From Thermoplasmatota archaeon (GTDB lineage: Archaea; Thermoplasmatota; E2; DHVEG-1): a stretch of DNA of 5,815 nucleotides. A program made the position numbers and the translations under genes. The notes beneath the pieces were generated by a model. That model did not search any database. It worked only from the letters and a program-made list of their open reading frames with translations, and was not told where the DNA came from. Where the stretch lies: contig JAHJFH010000039.1 in NCBI GenBank assembly GCA_018824925.1, positions 1 through 5,815 on the forward strand. Reading direction: 5' to 3'. Below are positions 1 to 5,308 of the stretch, one piece after another. Every line of letters starts with the position of its first letter. Position 1 is the stretch's first letter.

Positions 1-27
1 TATTAATAGATTGCCCCTAAAAATATC

Positions 28-42
28 ATTCATTCAATGAAT
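28..42. repeat. Perfect 15-base palindrome (ATTCATT-C-AATGAAT)
   Basis: Two 7-base arms are exact reverse complements around a single central C. The palindrome lies about 30 bases before the candidate TATA element of the FKBP gene. It could be a dimeric repressor site or a weak hairpin. A chance palindrome is quite possible in DNA this AT-rich. Confidence 0.4.
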
Positions 43-72
43 ATTTATTTACTTTAAAAAATGTAAATAGTT

Positions 73-80
73 ACTTATAA
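73..80 (+). promoter_or_regulatory. Candidate TATA element for the FKBP gene
   Basis: CTTATAAG resembles an archaeal TATA box. A start site about 26 bases downstream (near 103) would leave a leader of about 100 bases before the ATG at 201, which is long for an archaeon. No better TATA-like element is visible closer to the gene. This is a weak call. Confidence 0.22.
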
Positions 81-188
81 GACCAGAGTAATTAACAGTC
101 AAAAAGTAAAGGATAACGATAAGAAATTCACGTTTTCATGAATTACCTGGATGCACCGAATTTTTTGTTAATATTCTTTCTTCCATAT

Positions 189-194
189 GAGGAT
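189..194 (+). promoter_or_regulatory. Shine-Dalgarno site that fixes the FKBP start
   Basis: GAGGAT, within TGAGGATCC, stands 6 bases before the ATG at 201. It decides the start in favour of the 144-residue form. The upstream in-frame ATG at 138 has its nearest purine-rich stretch about 25 bases away. Confidence 0.7.
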
Positions 195-200
195 CCAATA

Positions 201-635
201 ATGAAAATTGTCAAAAAGGGAAACAAAGTAAAAGTAGAATATGAAGGAACGTTTGATGATGGAACGGTATTTGATACAAACAAAAAACAAAGTGAACCCC
301 TCGAATTCGAAGCAGGATCTGGCGAACTCATCAAAGGTTTTGACGAAGCAGTACTCGGTATGCAAGAAGGGGAGGAAAAAAAAATCACCCTCCAACCAGG
401 TGATGCATATGGAAATTATAATACCGAATTAGTCCGTGAACTCCCCAAAGACTGTTTTCCTACAGATCAGGAATTAAAACCAGGAATGGTTTTTATGATA
501 AAAATGCAAAATGGACAACAAGTACCCTTCAGAATCACCAAAATATCCGATGAAACAATAACGGTTGATCTTAATCCACCACTTGCAGGGAAAAAATTGA
601 ATTTTCTAATAAAAATCATAGAAATTGTTGAATAA
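201..635 (+). CDS. FKBP-type peptidyl-prolyl cis-trans isomerase, SlyD-like
   Basis: The 144-residue protein is a cytosolic prolyl isomerase and folding helper of the short archaeal FKBP/SlyD class. The FKBP core is plain: GTFDDGTVFDTN at residues 16-27 with the active-site Phe24 and Asp25, the GxGELIKGFDEAVLGMQEGE stretch around 39-58, and GDAYG at 67-71 with the catalytic Tyr70. Residues about 72-120 replace the FKBP12 flap and correspond to the insert-in-flap chaperone domain of SlyD. The core closes with a final strand ending IIEIVE. There is no His-rich metal-binding tail, unlike E. coli SlyD. The family's usual NHPLAG is NPPLAG here (125-130), so a common His is Pro. The start at 201 is chosen because GAGGAT at 189-194 sits 6 bases before it. 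An in-frame ATG at 138 would add 21 poorly matching, hydrophobic residues and has no nearby ribosome site. The gene appears monocistronic. Confidence 0.93.
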   Translation: MKIVKKGNKVKVEYEGTFDDGTVFDTNKKQSEPLEFEAGSGELIKGFDEAVLGMQEGEEKKITLQPGDAYGNYNTELVRELPKDCFPTDQELKPGMVFMIKMQNGQQVPFRITKISDETITVDLNPPLAGKKLNFLIKIIEIVE

Positions 636-639
636 CCAT

Positions 640-665
640 AAATAGGTCTATTTCTCTATATTTTT
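640..665 (+). terminator. Candidate terminator of the FKBP gene
   Basis: An inverted repeat AAATAG-GT-CTATTT (640-653) begins 4 bases after the stop codon and is followed by T-rich sequence ending in TTTTT at 661-665. Archaeal RNA polymerase stops on T-rich tracts with or without a hairpin, so this is a plausible terminator. The T-rich part overlaps the candidate TATA element of the next gene. Confidence 0.4.
655..664 (+). promoter_or_regulatory. Candidate TATA box for the toroid-protein gene
   Basis: TCTATATTTT lies about 42 bases before the ATG at 702. A start site about 26 bases downstream would fall near 685, just before the ribosome site GAGGAT at 690-695. That gives a short leader of about 17 bases, a normal archaeal arrangement. 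It overlaps the terminator-like T tract of the FKBP gene. Confidence 0.35.
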
Positions 666-701
666 CCCACACCAGTATGTAGTATCTTTGAGGATTGTGG
701 T

Positions 702-1658
702 ATGAAAAACTCTCAGATAATTGAATGGTTACTTGACCCAAGTGATCCCTCAGTACGTGTTCAAACCCTCACCCAATTACTCGACCAGCCGATTGTTGAT
801 TCTTCAGTAACTGATACTAAAAAGATGATTAGGGATAGCTCCTCAGTTCAAAATTTGTTATCATTAATGCATCCCGAAGGATATTGGCTTCAACGAAACC
901 CACGGAGTAACCTACTCTATGGAAAAGGAGTAGAATATGATGCTTATGCAACGACCCATTATGTATTATCATATCTTGCAGAATTAGGAATGGATAAAAC
1001 ACATCCTGATATTGCAAAAGCATCTAATCGATATCTCTCCCTGCAACAACTTGATGGTGATTTTTTTCGACATTTTTCCTGTTTATATGCATTGAATATC
1101 AGAACATTTTTGTTACTTGGATACCAGCAGGATTCACGGTTGAAAAAAACCATGCAATTAATGGTTAACACTGATCGCTCTGATGGTGGATATCTTTGTG
1201 ATATGCATAAGGGGAAATATAAGACTAAACCTACAAAAAGCTGTGTTCGGGGAAGTGTGAAAGCTTTGTTAGCATTTTCTTATCTACCTGAATATTGGTC
1301 GTATCCTCGTTGTCAACATTTGATAAACTATTTTCTATCTCGAAATGGACTCTATAAAACATCGGATACATCAAGTTTTGTAAATAGTGATATGGACCAT
1401 AATTCATTTCCGATAACATGGCGTGCCAATGTGTATGAAATATTGTTTACCTTAGGTAAAATGGGTTATGGATCTGACCCTAGATTACAACATGCGTGGA
1501 ATGTATTAGATACAAAAAGAGATCGAGAGGGACGATATATTTTAGACTGGACTCCTTCGCAATGCCCCTGGAAGATAGGAAAACGAAATACCCCAAATAA
1601 ATGGGTGACATTATATTGCTTATTAGCACATAAATATCAAACCAAAACAGCGCATTAG
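702..1658 (+). CDS. Alpha/alpha-toroid (prenyltransferase/squalene-cyclase fold) protein of unknown function
   Basis: The 318-residue protein looks cytosolic, with no signal peptide or membrane segment. It resembles a prokaryotic family with the terpenoid-cyclase/protein-prenyltransferase toroid fold, often mislabelled 'nitrogen fixation protein NifH' in databases; it has no P-loop and no relation to nitrogenase reductase. Residues 1-30 match the usual opening of this family, in which a short stretch like IIEWLLDPSDPSVRVQTL precedes the toroid. Toroid-type turns follow: PEGYW (58-62), LDGDF (117-121), SDGGYLCD (160-167) and REGRYILDW (275-283). Cys127, Cys166 and Cys181, with His124 and His169 nearby, may form a metal or active site, which I infer only from conservation I recall. 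The ending (PWKIGKRNTPNKWVTLYCL, 289-307) fits the family's closing W/K-rich helix. GAGGAT at 690-695 supports the ATG at 702. Substrate and reaction are unknown, and the neighbours give no clue. Confidence 0.75.
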   Translation: MKNSQIIEWLLDPSDPSVRVQTLTQLLDQPIVDSSVTDTKKMIRDSSSVQNLLSLMHPEGYWLQRNPRSNLLYGKGVEYDAYATTHYVLSYLAELGMDKTHPDIAKASNRYLSLQQLDGDFFRHFSCLYALNIRTFLLLGYQQDSRLKKTMQLMVNTDRSDGGYLCDMHKGKYKTKPTKSCVRGSVKALLAFSYLPEYWSYPRCQHLINYFLSRNGLYKTSDTSSFVNSDMDHNSFPITWRANVYEILFTLGKMGYGSDPRLQHAWNVLDTKRDREGRYILDWTPSQCPWKIGKRNTPNKWVTLYCLLAHKYQTKTAH

Positions 1659-1665
1659 ATAAAAA

Positions 1666-1702
1666 ATTTCGAAGAAATAAAGCTAAAAAAACCTTGTCTT
1701 TT
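1666..1702 (+). terminator. Weak terminator-like region after the toroid-protein gene
   Basis: A small inverted repeat ATTTC-GAA-GAAAT (1666-1678) is followed by a pyrimidine-rich stretch, TTGTCTTTT, at 1694-1702. The hairpin is weak and the T tract is interrupted, so this is only a candidate. Confidence 0.25.
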
Positions 1703-1705
1703 CGC

Positions 1706-1722
1706 AACATTTATATATAAAT
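1706..1722 (+). promoter_or_regulatory. Strong TATA-box promoter of the first beta-helix gene
   Basis: AACA followed by TTTATATATAAAT is a near-ideal archaeal BRE/TATA arrangement. Its centre near 1716 predicts transcription starting around 1738-1742, right at the ribosome site GGAGGT (1741-1746). This excludes the upstream in-frame TTG at 1733 and points to the TTG at 1754. The first 12 bases (1706-1717) recur exactly in the promoter of the minus-strand beta-helix gene. Confidence 0.7.
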
Positions 1723-1740
1723 ACTCATTATTTTGATATG

Positions 1741-1746
1741 GGAGGT
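1741..1746 (+). promoter_or_regulatory. Shine-Dalgarno site pointing to a TTG start
   Basis: GGAGGT lies 7 bases before TTG at 1754-1756. No ATG or GTG lies in a usable position in this frame nearby, so the gene very probably starts on TTG. Confidence 0.75.
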
Positions 1747-1753
1747 ATCTTCC

Positions 1754-2992
1754 TTGGCCAATAAAACAAAAAAAATACTATATATTATTTGCATATTTGG
1801 TCTTATTTGTAACACCGGTATGCTAATTGGTCAACCATCAAGCATGGCAGAATCTTTAAAACCATCATTTTTCGGCGCAACACTCTTCGTTGGAGGATCT
1901 GGACCGGGTAATTATTCAAATATTAGTGCTGCCTATGAAAATGCCAGCGATGGAGATACAATCTATGTATTTCCTGGCATATATACGGAAAAGAATCTTA
2001 TAATAAATAAATCACTTACTTTCATAGGACATAACATGGATACGACTATACTAGATGATAGTAATATATATTTTATCTCTTCATCAATCCAGTTTCTCAA
2101 TTTCACTCTAGATCATGGAAGCGGTATGTATCTTGGTGAATTTAACCAGGGTAGTGATAATAATAAGATAAAACATATTTTTTTCAACTCAACATATCTT
2201 GGAATTGTTCTTGTAAATTCAAGCTATAACATAATAGAAAATAATATCTTTATCAATTGTGGCATCATTATTGAACCATTATTTGATTATTATCCCACCA
2301 TATTTTTTACAAATACAATTGTGAATAATACGGTAAATGGCAAACCTCTTGTATATCTCGAAGATAAAAATGAGTATACCATTGAAGATGCAGGTCAAAT
2401 AATTTTAATACGATGTTCAAATATTCTCGTATCCAACATTACCTTCATCGGGTTTAACCCATTTCCTCAAATCATTGATTCAACGTATTGTATATTTATG
2501 AATTGTACTCTTATTAATAATTGGATTTTATTTTATAATTCCTCAAAATGTTCGATTTATTATTGTCTTTTAGATGGAGATAGCAATTTAATGTTTTTTA
2601 TTAACTGTACTGACAATAAAATTGAGCACAGCACTTTAAATTGTTATATGCCCTTATTCTTTTACAACTCAGATAATAATGTGATAAAAAACAATAATTT
2701 TCTCAAAAAATATTACTATACAGCATTAACATTTCTAAATTATAATTCAAAAAACGAGTATGATGGAAATTATTGGTACCGACCCCGTTTATTACCTAAA
2801 CTTATAATCGGATTTAAAGAACGAGGAATTTTTTCCAGAATAAGTAGGTACCTCGTTGATGTCGATTGGCACCCAGCACGCTCATTAAATGATGGACCAA
2901 AACCCCTACCCGGGAAACATAACTATCTGCAGAACTCCCTTACACTTAATCAAAAAATTGAACAAATATCTACCCCATACAAACAATTTTAG
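1754..2992 (+). CDS. Secreted NosD-like parallel beta-helix surface protein
   Basis: The 412-residue protein is probably exported and displayed at the cell surface. It starts on TTG, chosen for GGAGGT 7 bases upstream. A lysine-containing N terminus and a hydrophobic stretch (about 8-26) form a signal peptide, with cleavage probably in the QPSSMAES region. Residues 44-77 hold the family opening FVGGSGPGNYSNI...ASDGDTIYVFPGIY, the first turn of a NosD/pectate-lyase-type right-handed helix. Irregular Asn-rich PbH1-type turns follow to about 335. At least twelve N-x-S/T sequons suggest a glycoprotein. A C-terminal module, NYWYRPRLLPK (339-349), then VDWHPA (370-375), is partly shared with the minus-strand paralogue at 5258-4452. 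About 37 polar residues follow the module, with no membrane anchor. Family members are often labelled nitrous-oxide-reductase accessory protein, but nothing here supports that role. Ligand or partner is unknown. The gene is more AT-rich than the peptidase gene next to it. Confidence 0.85.
   Translation: MANKTKKILYIICIFGLICNTGMLIGQPSSMAESLKPSFFGATLFVGGSGPGNYSNISAAYENASDGDTIYVFPGIYTEKNLIINKSLTFIGHNMDTTILDDSNIYFISSSIQFLNFTLDHGSGMYLGEFNQGSDNNKIKHIFFNSTYLGIVLVNSSYNIIENNIFINCGIIIEPLFDYYPTIFFTNTIVNNTVNGKPLVYLEDKNEYTIEDAGQIILIRCSNILVSNITFIGFNPFPQIIDSTYCIFMNCTLINNWILFYNSSKCSIYYCLLDGDSNLMFFINCTDNKIEHSTLNCYMPLFFYNSDNNVIKNNNFLKKYYYTALTFLNYNSKNEYDGNYWYRPRLLPKLIIGFKERGIFSRISRYLVDVDWHPARSLNDGPKPLPGKHNYLQNSLTLNQKIEQISTPYKQF
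2768..2878 (+). other. C-terminal NYWxRPRLLPK...DWHPA module of the first beta-helix protein
   Basis: These bases encode residues 339-375, running from NYW to DWHPA. The first part (NYW-x-RPRLLPK) is also present in the minus-strand paralogue at residues 231-241, again straight after the beta-helix. Conservation at the end of two otherwise divergent proteins suggests a capping, sorting or anchoring function. The function is not established. Confidence 0.6.
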
Positions 2993-3021
2993 TTAAAAGA
3001 CCAATTATTTTATCAAAGCAC

Positions 3022-3031
3022 TTAATTAATA
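3022..3031 (+). promoter_or_regulatory. Possible TATA element for a leaderless peptidase transcript
   Basis: TTAATTAATA is centred about 28 bases before the ATG at 3055, which would place the transcription start at or next to the start codon. No Shine-Dalgarno sequence precedes that ATG, which fits a leaderless messenger. The element is a weak match, and read-through from the upstream beta-helix gene (62-base gap) is an alternative. Confidence 0.3.
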
Positions 3032-3054
3032 CACAATGCAATAATAAAAATCAT

Positions 3055-4374
3055 ATGACTTTAAGAATAAAAACAAAGATATTACCTTTTCTAATCATTT
3101 TCATACTCCTCTGTGGCATATTTTGGTGTGTATCGGCAAAAAAGAATATAGACGCCTCTCGAACTGAATATAAACTGATAATAATCAGTCCATCAGAATT
3201 TATTTCCGAATTATCCCCACTTCAGAACCATAAAATTTCAAAAGAAATCACCACACACCTCGTTTCATTAGACGAAATCTATCAACAATATCCCGGTCGC
3301 GATCCAGCTGAAAAAATCAAATACTACATACAACACGCAATAGAAACCTACAACACCCACTATATCCTCCCCATAGGTGATATCTCACATCTACCCATCC
3401 GAACCAGCCATATCACCTGGGATACCTATAAAGGACCAGTATTTGAGACCATGATCACCGATCATTATTATGCTGATATATTTAATGCAAATGGTTCCTT
3501 TGCCTCATGGGATACCAACAATAACAACCGTTTCAGTGAAGTATATATTATGACTCATCAAGAGGACAATGAAACATTCACCTACATGGATGAACTAGAC
3601 CTCTATCCTGATATTGCCGTGGGACGACTCCCCTGCAAAAACACACAAGAAGTCAAAAGGATGGTCAACAAAATCATCACCTACGAAAATAGACCATCAT
3701 CCCTCTGGTTCAAAAAACTCCTATTAATGGGCGGAGACACCTTCCCAGAATGCAACTGGCCCGGAGCATCCATTCTCTAAGGAGAATATGTTACATCTCA
3801 TATCGCTTCATTACTCCCCGAATTTACCCCAACTTATCTAAAAACCTCAGATGAAACATTCAACCCATTCCGTATAACCATTGAACTAACAAAAGGTGAA
3901 GGAATCATATGCTATTCCGGCCACGGATTTGAATACGGATTTGCAACCAATAAACCCAACTCAATAACCCTCATTTATTATTACTTACCGAACCTTTTTG
4001 CTATGCTCAACTTCAACAAACAACCCCTTGTATATATGGATGCATGTCTCACAGCAAAAATGGATTACAACATTTCAGGAATAGACATCCCCTGTTTTGC
4101 CTGGGCAATCACAAAAAAACCATATGGAGGGGCCATTGCATGTATCGGATCAACCGCACCGGCCTATGGAGGATACACCAATAACCCCTTTGCCTGCGGT
4201 AGCCCTCGATTAACTACCGAGTTCTTTGCTGCATATGACTCAGGAAAAACCCTTGGAGAAATATTAAATGAGGCGAAAACCAGTTATCTGAACACAGTCT
4301 TTTCATATTTCCCCGATTGCATGACCCCACAACAATTTACCCTAATTGGAGATCCAACGATACAAATTCACTAA
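3055..4374 (+). pseudogene. Gingipain-like (C25) secreted cysteine peptidase, interrupted by an in-frame stop
   Basis: Read through the TAA at 3778-3780, this is one continuous 439-codon frame of a peptidase family C25 protein. Residues 1-28 are a signal peptide (hydrophobic 9-26, likely cleavage after VSA). The first half holds the N-terminal subdomain: LPIGD (105-109), HYYADIF (137-143), an Asp/Asn-rich loop DTNNNNRF (153-160), DIAVGRLP (186-193) and GGDTFP (226-231). The second half, after the stop at codon 242, holds the catalytic dyad: GHG with His290 (codon 3922-3924) and DACLTAKMD with Cys331 (codon 4045-4047). IPCFAW, GGAIACIGST and a closing LIGDPTI follow, as in intact archaeal homologues I recall. 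The reading frame does not shift, so one base change explains the break; GAA or CAA to TAA is the simplest, and Glu fits the EGEY usual here. The 241-residue product lacks both catalytic residues. Downstream, the next conventional in-frame start is ATG 4003, after His290, so the second half cannot be rescued as an enzyme. It is either a recent nonsense pseudogene or a base error. Confidence 0.85.
3778..3780 (+). other. In-frame ochre (TAA) codon inside the C25 peptidase frame
   Basis: The codons on both sides are in the same frame and both encode C25 sequence (GASIL before, GEYVTSHIASLLPEF after). TAA is not a known recoding codon in archaea: pyrrolysine uses TAG and selenocysteine uses TGA. 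The bases TAAGGAG (3778-3784) resemble a ribosome site, but the nearest ATG (3788) is in another frame and stops after 17 codons. Confidence 0.9.
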
Positions 4375-4404
4375 GTGTACTGAAAATCAATCAAGAGAAT
4401 CTTT

Positions 4405-4431
4405 AAAAAAAAATAAGGGGGTAATACCCTT
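4405..4431 (-). terminator. Hairpin plus T9 terminator of the minus-strand beta-helix gene
   Basis: Read on the minus strand, AAGGG-TATTACC-CCCTT (4431-4415) forms a 5-pair hairpin and is followed almost at once by nine T residues (4413-4405). It begins 21 bases after the TAA of the minus-strand gene. This is a good match to an intrinsic terminator and lies in the short gap between two convergent genes. It might also help terminate transcripts from the plus strand. Confidence 0.65.
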
Positions 4432-4451
4432 CACCAGTATTATATCCCTTT

Positions 4452-5258
4452 TTAGTCGGGTATTTGCTGTTCAGAAAGAAGAGGACGTAAATCAAATTTT
4501 ACCATCGGGAAGAAAAAAACCATCCCAAAAATAGGTTTTGGGAGTAACCGCGGTCGATCCCAATAGTTAAAATGCCATCTATTAAATGATGAGGTAAAGA
4601 AAAAGACATCATGCTCGTTTCCAATAAAATTGTTGAAATGAATAGCATTTTCATTACACCACAGATTAAATACGATCCCATAGGCATTATTTTCAAAGCT
4701 ATTTTTCGTAATTTTCCCATAAGATGATTCTTCCAAATCAGATCCATTATTACAATTTCTAATAATATTATAACTTATAGTATAATATTCACAAAAACCC
4801 TGAAACTTAATTCCTGCATCACTCTGATCGATAACAATGTTTTTTGAAATAGTGACATTATCAGTTGAACTATCCAACTCAATACCAAAATTACCATTTC
4901 TCACCGTAAACCGCTCAAACAACACCCCATTAGCAGATATCTTAACAACAGAACCAGACCCATTTCCATCAATAATCGTCGTATGTTTATTCTCACCAAT
5001 AATTGTGAGTTGTTTATACACAGAAATATGTTCATAATACGGCGCTGAATCATCATACACAAAAATCGTATCCCCATCACTTGCATTACTTATCGCTTGC
5101 TGAATAGTCGACTGATTACCCGGACCCGATCCTCCAACATACCAAGTTATACCCAATGAAATAACCTGATTATCATGCTGAGTCGATATTGCACCAGCTT
5201 GAAAAACCCCACTTACAAAAAAAACTATACATATAGTTACTAATAGTTCCAATTTCAT
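4452..5258 (-). CDS. Secreted NosD-like parallel beta-helix protein, short paralogue
   Basis: The 268-residue protein has a clear signal peptide (MKLELLVTICIVFFVSGVFQAGA, cleavage likely near residue 23), so it is exported. WYVGGSGPGNQSTIQQAISNASDGDTIFVY (39-68) is the family's opening turn, then LTIIGENKHTTIIDGNGSG (84-102). About five PbH1-type turns of 21-24 residues follow (roughly 111-230), with repeated N-x-I/F patterns such as VTISKNIV, YTISYNII, GKITKNSF and IHFNNFI. Five N-x-S/T sequons are present. The C-terminal module starts NYWDRPRLLPKPIFG (231-245), but where the paralogue has VDWHPA this protein reads KFDLRPL, and it ends soon after. ATG at 5258 follows GGAGGT by 10 bases and a TATA box by about 50. 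The protein is a paralogue of the 1754-2992 product, with the same opening even at DNA level (22 of 24 bases in GTTGGAGGAT...GGGTAAT). The gene is convergent with the peptidase gene. Function unknown; probably a surface or extracellular protein. Confidence 0.86.
   Translation of the reverse strand: MKLELLVTICIVFFVSGVFQAGAISTQHDNQVISLGITWYVGGSGPGNQSTIQQAISNASDGDTIFVYDDSAPYYEHISVYKQLTIIGENKHTTIIDGNGSGSVVKISANGVLFERFTVRNGNFGIELDSSTDNVTISKNIVIDQSDAGIKFQGFCEYYTISYNIIRNCNNGSDLEESSYGKITKNSFENNAYGIVFNLWCNENAIHFNNFIGNEHDVFFFTSSFNRWHFNYWDRPRLLPKPIFGMVFFFPMVKFDLRPLLSEQQIPD
4536..4568 (-). other. C-terminal NYWDRPRLLPK module of the second beta-helix protein
   Basis: These bases encode residues 231-241. 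Apart from one residue after NYW they are identical to the NYWYRPRLLPK module of the first beta-helix protein. The following segment diverges: FDLRP here corresponds to VDWHP there, so the Trp-His of the second half of the module is lost. Confidence 0.55.
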
Positions 5259-5268
5259 AGGGTATATA

Positions 5269-5275
5269 ACCTCCC
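5269..5275 (-). promoter_or_regulatory. Shine-Dalgarno site of the minus-strand beta-helix gene
   Basis: Read on the minus strand, GGGAGGT stands 10 bases before the ATG at 5258-5256. It supports this start and parallels the GGAGGT of the first beta-helix gene. Confidence 0.65.
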
Positions 5276-5308
5276 AAACCTTGAGACAATATACTATATA
5301 CGATGTGC

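Larger units (their letters stand above)
1..200. other. AT-rich leading region without a recognisable gene
   Basis: All forward frames are stopped early: TAA at 4-6, TGA at 38-40 and TAA at 18-20. No tRNA-like or rRNA-like sequence is apparent. A perfect 15-base palindrome lies at 28-42. The only open stretch is an 11-codon minus-strand frame starting with ATG at 33-31 and leaving the window on the left; it has no Shine-Dalgarno site and is too short to judge. A candidate TATA element for the FKBP gene lies at 73-80. The rest is probably the 5' flank of the FKBP gene and of whatever lies to the left. Confidence 0.5.

Noticed and set aside
1..33. Minus-strand open frame of 11 codons (ATG at 33) leaving the left edge
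   Set aside because: It is too short to judge and has no ribosome site. A leaderless start is conceivable, but nothing in the 11 residues is recognisable.
138..200. ATG at 138 as start of the FKBP gene, adding a hydrophobic 21-residue N terminus
   Set aside because: It has no ribosome site within range, the added residues do not fit the FKBP fold, and GAGGAT stands 6 bases before ATG 201.
143..395. Two minus-strand open frames antisense to the FKBP gene
   Set aside because: Both lie opposite a clearly recognisable FKBP gene and resemble no family.
1480..1710. Hydrophobic minus-strand open frame of 76 codons
   Set aside because: It lies mostly antisense to the toroid-protein gene. Its hydrophobicity is what the complement of that coding sequence produces, and it has no promoter or ribosome site.
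1754..2992. A denitrification role (NosD) for the beta-helix proteins
   Set aside because: The similarity is to the general parallel beta-helix fold. No nitrous oxide reductase or copper-handling gene is present.
3778..3780. Programmed decoding of the internal stop
   Set aside because: The codon is TAA, whereas known archaeal recoding uses TAG (pyrrolysine) or TGA (selenocysteine). No stimulatory structure was recognised.
4003..4374. A separate 123-residue gene starting at ATG 4003
   Set aside because: It is in the same frame as, and homologous to, the C-terminal part of the interrupted C25 peptidase. It begins after the catalytic His and has no ribosome site.
4346..4534. Plus-strand open frame of 62 codons across the convergent gap
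   Set aside because: It overlaps the end of the peptidase gene and the terminator and 3' end of the minus-strand beta-helix gene. It is low-complexity, Lys/Ser-rich and lacks a ribosome site.
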